Translations under genes and position numbers: made by a program | From: Bacteroidota bacterium | GTDB taxonomy: Bacteria > Bacteroidota > Bacteroidia > B-17B0 > Aurantibacillaceae | Direction of reading: 5' to 3' | NCBI GenBank assembly: GCA_023433205.1 | Contig: JAEZDS010000045.1 | Span: 1-7,692, forward strand | Length of the DNA stretch: 7,692 bases | Part shown: in pieces, positions 5,040 through 7,692 of the stretch | Numbering within the stretch: the first letter of the stretch is position 1 | How the letters are laid out: each line of letters starts with the position of its first letter | The notes under the pieces: model-generated | Seen by the model: the letters and a program-made list of their open reading frames with translations, nothing else | Database searches by the model: none | What the model was told of the DNA's origin: nothing

Positions 5040-5669
5040 CTAAAAATCCTGCAGCAGTTTTATTTCGTTGCGGTACAGTAACAACTTTTTATCATTCTCA
5101 AGGTGTTTCAGCAGCCGCGAGATCACCACTCTGGATGTCCCCAGATCCTCCGCTATCTGGTTATGAGAAAGCTGAAGCAGCTTTTTTCCGGCTAACCTTG
5201 ATTTTTCACGCAGATAAGTAACCAGTCTCTCATCAAGTTTTTTAAATGCCATGTTGTCAAATGACTTCAGCATTTCATTAAAACGCTGGGTGAAACTGCG
5301 GAAGACATAACTTTTCCAGCTCTTGTATTTGTACAGCCACTCGTCGAGTTTTTCATGAGGGATAGCAACCAGCGTCACTGTGTCTTCGGCGATGGCCTTT
5401 ATCTCGCTTTTTTTATCCTCCATGCAGCAGGCGTATGCCAGCGCGCAACTTTCACTGGAGCCAAGATAATATAGCAGCACTTCCCTGCCCTCCTCATCGC
5501 GTTTCATCACTTTTATGGTTCCTTCAATAACAAGTGGCATAAAACGAATTTTTTTTCCGTAGTCCATGATCACCTCGCCTTCTTTTAAAGTGAGTGGCGG
5601 GCCCAGGGCTTTAATTTCTTCAACAAGCGCTGGCTCCAGAACATGCTGAAGATCATCTAATTTATCCAT
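5040..5669 (-). CDS. Crp/Fnr-family transcriptional regulator with cysteine cluster
   Basis: This 209-residue DNA-binding regulator has the Crp/Fnr layout: a cyclic-nucleotide-binding-like beta-roll (about 20-110), a dimerisation helix (about 115-145), and a winged helix-turn-helix (about 150-205) with the motif SHNQIAEDLGTSRVVISRLL (168-187). The phosphate-binding cassette of true cAMP receptors (GExxxxxAL..RSA) is replaced by GSSESCALAYACCMEDKKSE, so cAMP binding is unlikely. Instead three cysteines, C75, C81 and C82, fill this region. The N-terminal cysteines that hold the Fnr iron-sulfur cluster are absent. A thiol, persulfide or redox signal is a reasonable inference. It lies 104 nt downstream of the TauE/SafE gene on the same strand and probably shares its transcript or regulates it. 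The ATG at 5669 follows an A-rich leader (GGAATTAAAAC). No clear promoter of its own was found in the gap. Confidence 0.9.
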   Translation of the reverse strand: MDKLDDLQHVLEPALVEEIKALGPPLTLKEGEVIMDYGKKIRFMPLVIEGTIKVMKRDEEGREVLLYYLGSSESCALAYACCMEDKKSEIKAIAEDTVTLVAIPHEKLDEWLYKYKSWKSYVFRSFTQRFNEMLKSFDNMAFKKLDERLVTYLREKSRLAGKKLLQLSHNQIAEDLGTSRVVISRLLKHLENDKKLLLYRNEIKLLQDF

Positions 5670-5773
5670 GTTTTAATTCCTTTTATGATTTGATATGCGG
5701 GGAACGTACGGCAGCTCCCTTTAAAAAACCTTTTTCGCAGCATTTATTTTTCGGGAAATTAAACCAAAACACT

Positions 5774-6588
5774 TTATTGCACAACCATGTTATGAATTTC
5801 AACCACAATAATAACACAGCCCATCAATAAAATAAACCAGCCAAAACCCGTTCGTAAATCCGAGCCCTTTATTACCGAGGTGAGTGCGCTCCCTGCAAAT
5901 ATTCCCAGCACTGCCAGCCCGCATAATTTAGCCATCAGCAACCAATCTACGGCAAAATTCCCTTCTAACACACTACCCAAAAGCCGGCCATAGCATTGGC
6001 TGCTACTATAAGCAGGGAAGTTCCGGCGGCCACTTTTATGGGTAATTTACTGATGAGCACCAGTGCCGGAACAATAAGGAATCCACCTCCTGCGCCCAGC
6101 AAACCTGTCACGAGTCCAACCGACACTCCCTGAAACATCAACTTAGAGATGCCGGTTTCAGCTTCAGCGGCTGAGCGTTTTTTACTTTTTCTGATCACAG
6201 ATCCCGAGGCGGCCAACATCAGTGCTGCAAAGGCAAGCATCATGACGGTTGAACGGTAAAGAATAAAGGACCCGAATGAAAACAACTCTTCGGGGATAAG
6301 CGGGAGCAGTAAATAACGTGTAGCAAAAACCGACAGAAGTCCTGGAAGTCCAAAAACCAGGGCAGTTCTCAGATCGATCAGTTTCTGCTTAAATTTGGGC
6401 ACTGCGCCTATGATGCTGGTGGCGCCCACAATAAAAAGAGAATAAGCCCCGGCACTTACAGGCTCCATTTTAAAAAAATACACCAGCAGAGGAATGGTCA
6501 GAATTGAACCTCCGGCGCCTGTTAAACCCATAACAATCCCAACCATCCCCGCCAGGATATAACCGGCTACTTCCATTGCTGCAAACAT
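5774..6588 (-). pseudogene. Sulfite exporter TauE/SafE-family permease, split by a frameshift
   Basis: TauE/SafE proteins are inner-membrane permeases that export sulfite, sulfoacetate or related anions. The duplicated family motif is present twice: GLTGAGGSILTIPLL (21-35) and GLLGAGGGFLIVPALVLI (162-179). The first frame (5965-6588) ends abruptly at ANAMAGFWVVC. The missing C-terminus continues in the adjacent frame (5774-5980) as LGSVLEGNFAVDW, then two more membrane segments (LCGLAVLGIFAGSALTSVI and FGWFILLMGCVIIVVEI). Adding one T to the TTTT run (plus-strand AAAA, 5979-5982) rejoins them into a 271-residue protein with the normal family length and fold. This is a recent inactivating mutation, a sequencing or assembly error, or, less likely, a ribosomal frameshift. 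The start at 6588 has an alternative in-frame ATG at 6576. It is the first gene of a likely pair with the Crp/Fnr regulator. Confidence 0.88.
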
Positions 6589-6859
6589 GGCGATTTATGC
6601 TGTAATATCGAGGTAATTCGTGGCAAAAAATTGTCCGGCAACTTTAACGTTTCTTATCATTGGCCCGGATAAACAATGGTGGCAGCACCAGGGATACACA
6701 CTTCAACCTCCCAAAAATTGCAAACAACTTTTAACAGCTTTCATCGAAACTTTATGCCGTTTCAACGTATAATAACTCTACGATCCCGCAGCTATCGTTC
6801 AGGGGCTTCACACACATGATCCCGGAATAGTTAGTTAGCAAAGGGGGAGTAAATAGACC
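6589..6859. other. Divergent intergenic region, no gene seen
   Basis: This 271-bp stretch separates the TauE/SafE gene (-) and the serine hydrolase (+) and should hold both promoters. No full TAnnTTTG element with a correctly spaced TTG was found on either strand. The best partial matches are TAAAGTTG on the minus strand (6648 to 6641) and TATCATTG on the plus strand (6655-6662), which has a TTG at 6631-6633, 21 nt upstream. Both matches are weak. The open frame crossing here on the minus strand overlaps the hydrolase and has no coding character. Confidence 0.4.
6840..6849 (+). promoter_or_regulatory. Shine-Dalgarno-like purine run before the serine hydrolase
   Basis: AAAGGGGGAG ends 10 nt before the ATG at 6860. 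Bacteroidota genes seldom use Shine-Dalgarno pairing, and the other genes in this window have A-rich leaders, so this GGGGGAG stands out. It supports the chosen start, since an in-frame TAG (6854-6856) precludes an earlier one. Confidence 0.4.
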
Positions 6860-7692
6860 ATGACAAACACACACAAACATAATTTTATCAGGATAATTCA
6901 GCCCTTTTTGTTGCTTTTCTTTACAGTGCTGCAAGGTCAGACCGGTGTTTTTGTGCCGCAAATGGCGGGAGTTGATAACTCCATACAACAGTTTATGCAG
7001 CAGTGGGGACTAAACGCCGGTTCAATAGCCATAACAAAAAACGGCAAACTTATTTATAACCGCGCCTTCGGCACTTCCGATCAAAAAACCGGAAGGCCGG
7101 CGCAGCCAAACGACCTTTACCGGATCGCCAGCATTTCAAAACCCATCACCTCTATTGCCATAATGAAACTTGTACAGGAAGGGAAACTGGACATGGATGC
7201 TAAGGTTTTTGGAGCGGACAGAATTATTAATGACCCATACTACCTCGAAAAAGTTAAAGATCCGCGCGTTTATGACATTACAGTAAGACATCTGCTTGAA
7301 CATACAGCGGGCTGGGACCGGACTGTACCTTACGGGCCATACCGTCACAGCGACCCTCCTTTTTTTCCCCTTCATGTTACAGCAGTTGAGGAGGCGCCAA
7401 ATCCTGTTGGCGATTCAACACTTATTAGATTTAAACTCGGCAATGGCCTTCATTTTGCACCTGGCACACACTATTCATACAGCAATGTAGGATACCTTGT
7501 GTTAGGAAAGATCATCGAAAAGATAAGCGGACTGAAATACGAACACTTTGTTAAGCTCAACCTGCTTGAACCCATTTCTGCTCACGATATGCAGCTGGGC
7601 AAAAACCTTAAAAAGGACAGGCACGAGCGAGAGGTTGAGTACGTGAATAACTCCACTTCACTTTCATGTTACGGTGACAACAGGTATGTGCC
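6860..7692 (+). CDS. Secreted serine hydrolase, beta-lactamase (class C/PBP4-like) family (partial, runs off right edge)
   Basis: The first 277 residues are present; the gene continues past the window. It starts with a basic N-terminus and a hydrophobic signal sequence (IIQPFLLLFFTVLQGQ, 12-27), so it is exported. The catalytic domain begins near residue 38. The active-site SxxK motif is SISK (S91, K94), in the context YRIASISKPITS. The conserved HLLEHTAGW follows (144-152), and the second motif YxN is YSN (Y207 to N209) in HYSYSNVGY. These are the hallmarks of the serine beta-lactamase/D-Ala-D-Ala carboxypeptidase/esterase fold. The third motif (KTG or HxG) is expected beyond the edge. Many members are peptidases or esterases rather than drug-resistance enzymes, so the substrate is not assigned. 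The gene diverges from the TauE/SafE gene across 271 bp. Confidence 0.92.
   Translation, partial: MTNTHKHNFIRIIQPFLLLFFTVLQGQTGVFVPQMAGVDNSIQQFMQQWGLNAGSIAITKNGKLIYNRAFGTSDQKTGRPAQPNDLYRIASISKPITSIAIMKLVQEGKLDMDAKVFGADRIINDPYYLEKVKDPRVYDITVRHLLEHTAGWDRTVPYGPYRHSDPPFFPLHVTAVEEAPNPVGDSTLIRFKLGNGLHFAPGTHYSYSNVGYLVLGKIIEKISGLKYEHFVKLNLLEPISAHDMQLGKNLKKDRHEREVEYVNNSTSLSCYGDNRYV

Noticed and set aside
5976..5986. Programmed -1 ribosomal frameshift in the TauE/SafE gene
   Set aside because: The site CTTTTGG is not a canonical X-XXY-YYZ slippery heptamer, and no strong downstream stem was identified. A mutation or sequence error explains it better.
6765..6775. TATAAT-like sequence before the serine hydrolase
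   Set aside because: The E. coli-type -10 box is not the main Bacteroidota promoter signal, and no matching upstream box is at the right distance.
6752..6988. 78-residue minus-strand frame in front of the serine hydrolase, and frames at 7136-7375 (-) and 7296-7490 (+)
   Set aside because: They overlap the serine hydrolase, whose catalytic motifs are clear, and have no features of their own.

Overview
The window looks like a chromosomal accessory stretch from a member of the Bacteroidota, most likely the Chitinophagaceae/Sphingobacteriia side. That placement is inferred from four things: a promoter matching the Bacteroidota -33/-7 consensus (GTTG, 18 nt, TACTTTTG) upstream of the GH3 gene; signal peptides of Bacteroidota style; mostly A-rich leaders without Shine-Dalgarno sequences; and the gene families present (bacterial GH3 acyl-acid ligase, CsbD, and a cysteine-bearing Crp/Fnr regulator beside a TauE/SafE exporter). 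No database search was possible.

Layout, left to right. Positions 1-261 (-) hold the N-terminal part of a polytopic membrane protein, probably PAP2 phosphatase-like, running off the left edge. Positions 262-483 are a spacer with a perfect 10-bp inverted repeat. 484-1116 (+) is an exported, possibly outer-membrane beta-barrel protein of unknown function. After a 195-bp gap, 1312-2124 (+) is a polytopic membrane protein resembling degenerate CPBP/CAAX-type intramembrane proteases. It converges on and overlaps by 9 bp a full-length GH3-family ligase gene, 2116-3690 (-). The 281-bp region 3691-3971 is divergent and carries the clear GH3 promoter. It is followed by a CsbD-family stress protein gene (3972-4163, +) with a strong terminator, then a small lipoprotein gene (4301-4618, +).

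Positions 4619-5039 contain no credible gene. They hold three diverged direct copies of an intergenic repeat with a 58-nt core, between the 3' ends of two convergent genes. Then come, on the minus strand, a Crp/Fnr-type regulator (5040-5669) and upstream of it a TauE/SafE-family permease (5774-6588) that is split by a one-base frameshift in a short homopolymer. A 271-bp divergent intergenic region separates this pair from 6860-7692 (+), a secreted serine beta-lactamase-like hydrolase cut by the right edge.

How the genes fit together: the TauE/SafE exporter and the Crp/Fnr regulator form a plausible two-gene sulfur-compound unit. The regulator has three cysteines (C75, C81, C82) where a cAMP receptor would bind cyclic nucleotide, which suggests thiol/persulfide or redox sensing. 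The other genes look like independent envelope, stress or metabolic functions. No phage, transposase, CRISPR, tRNA or rRNA was recognised. The most notable items are the frameshifted exporter with its regulator and the triplicated intergenic repeat.
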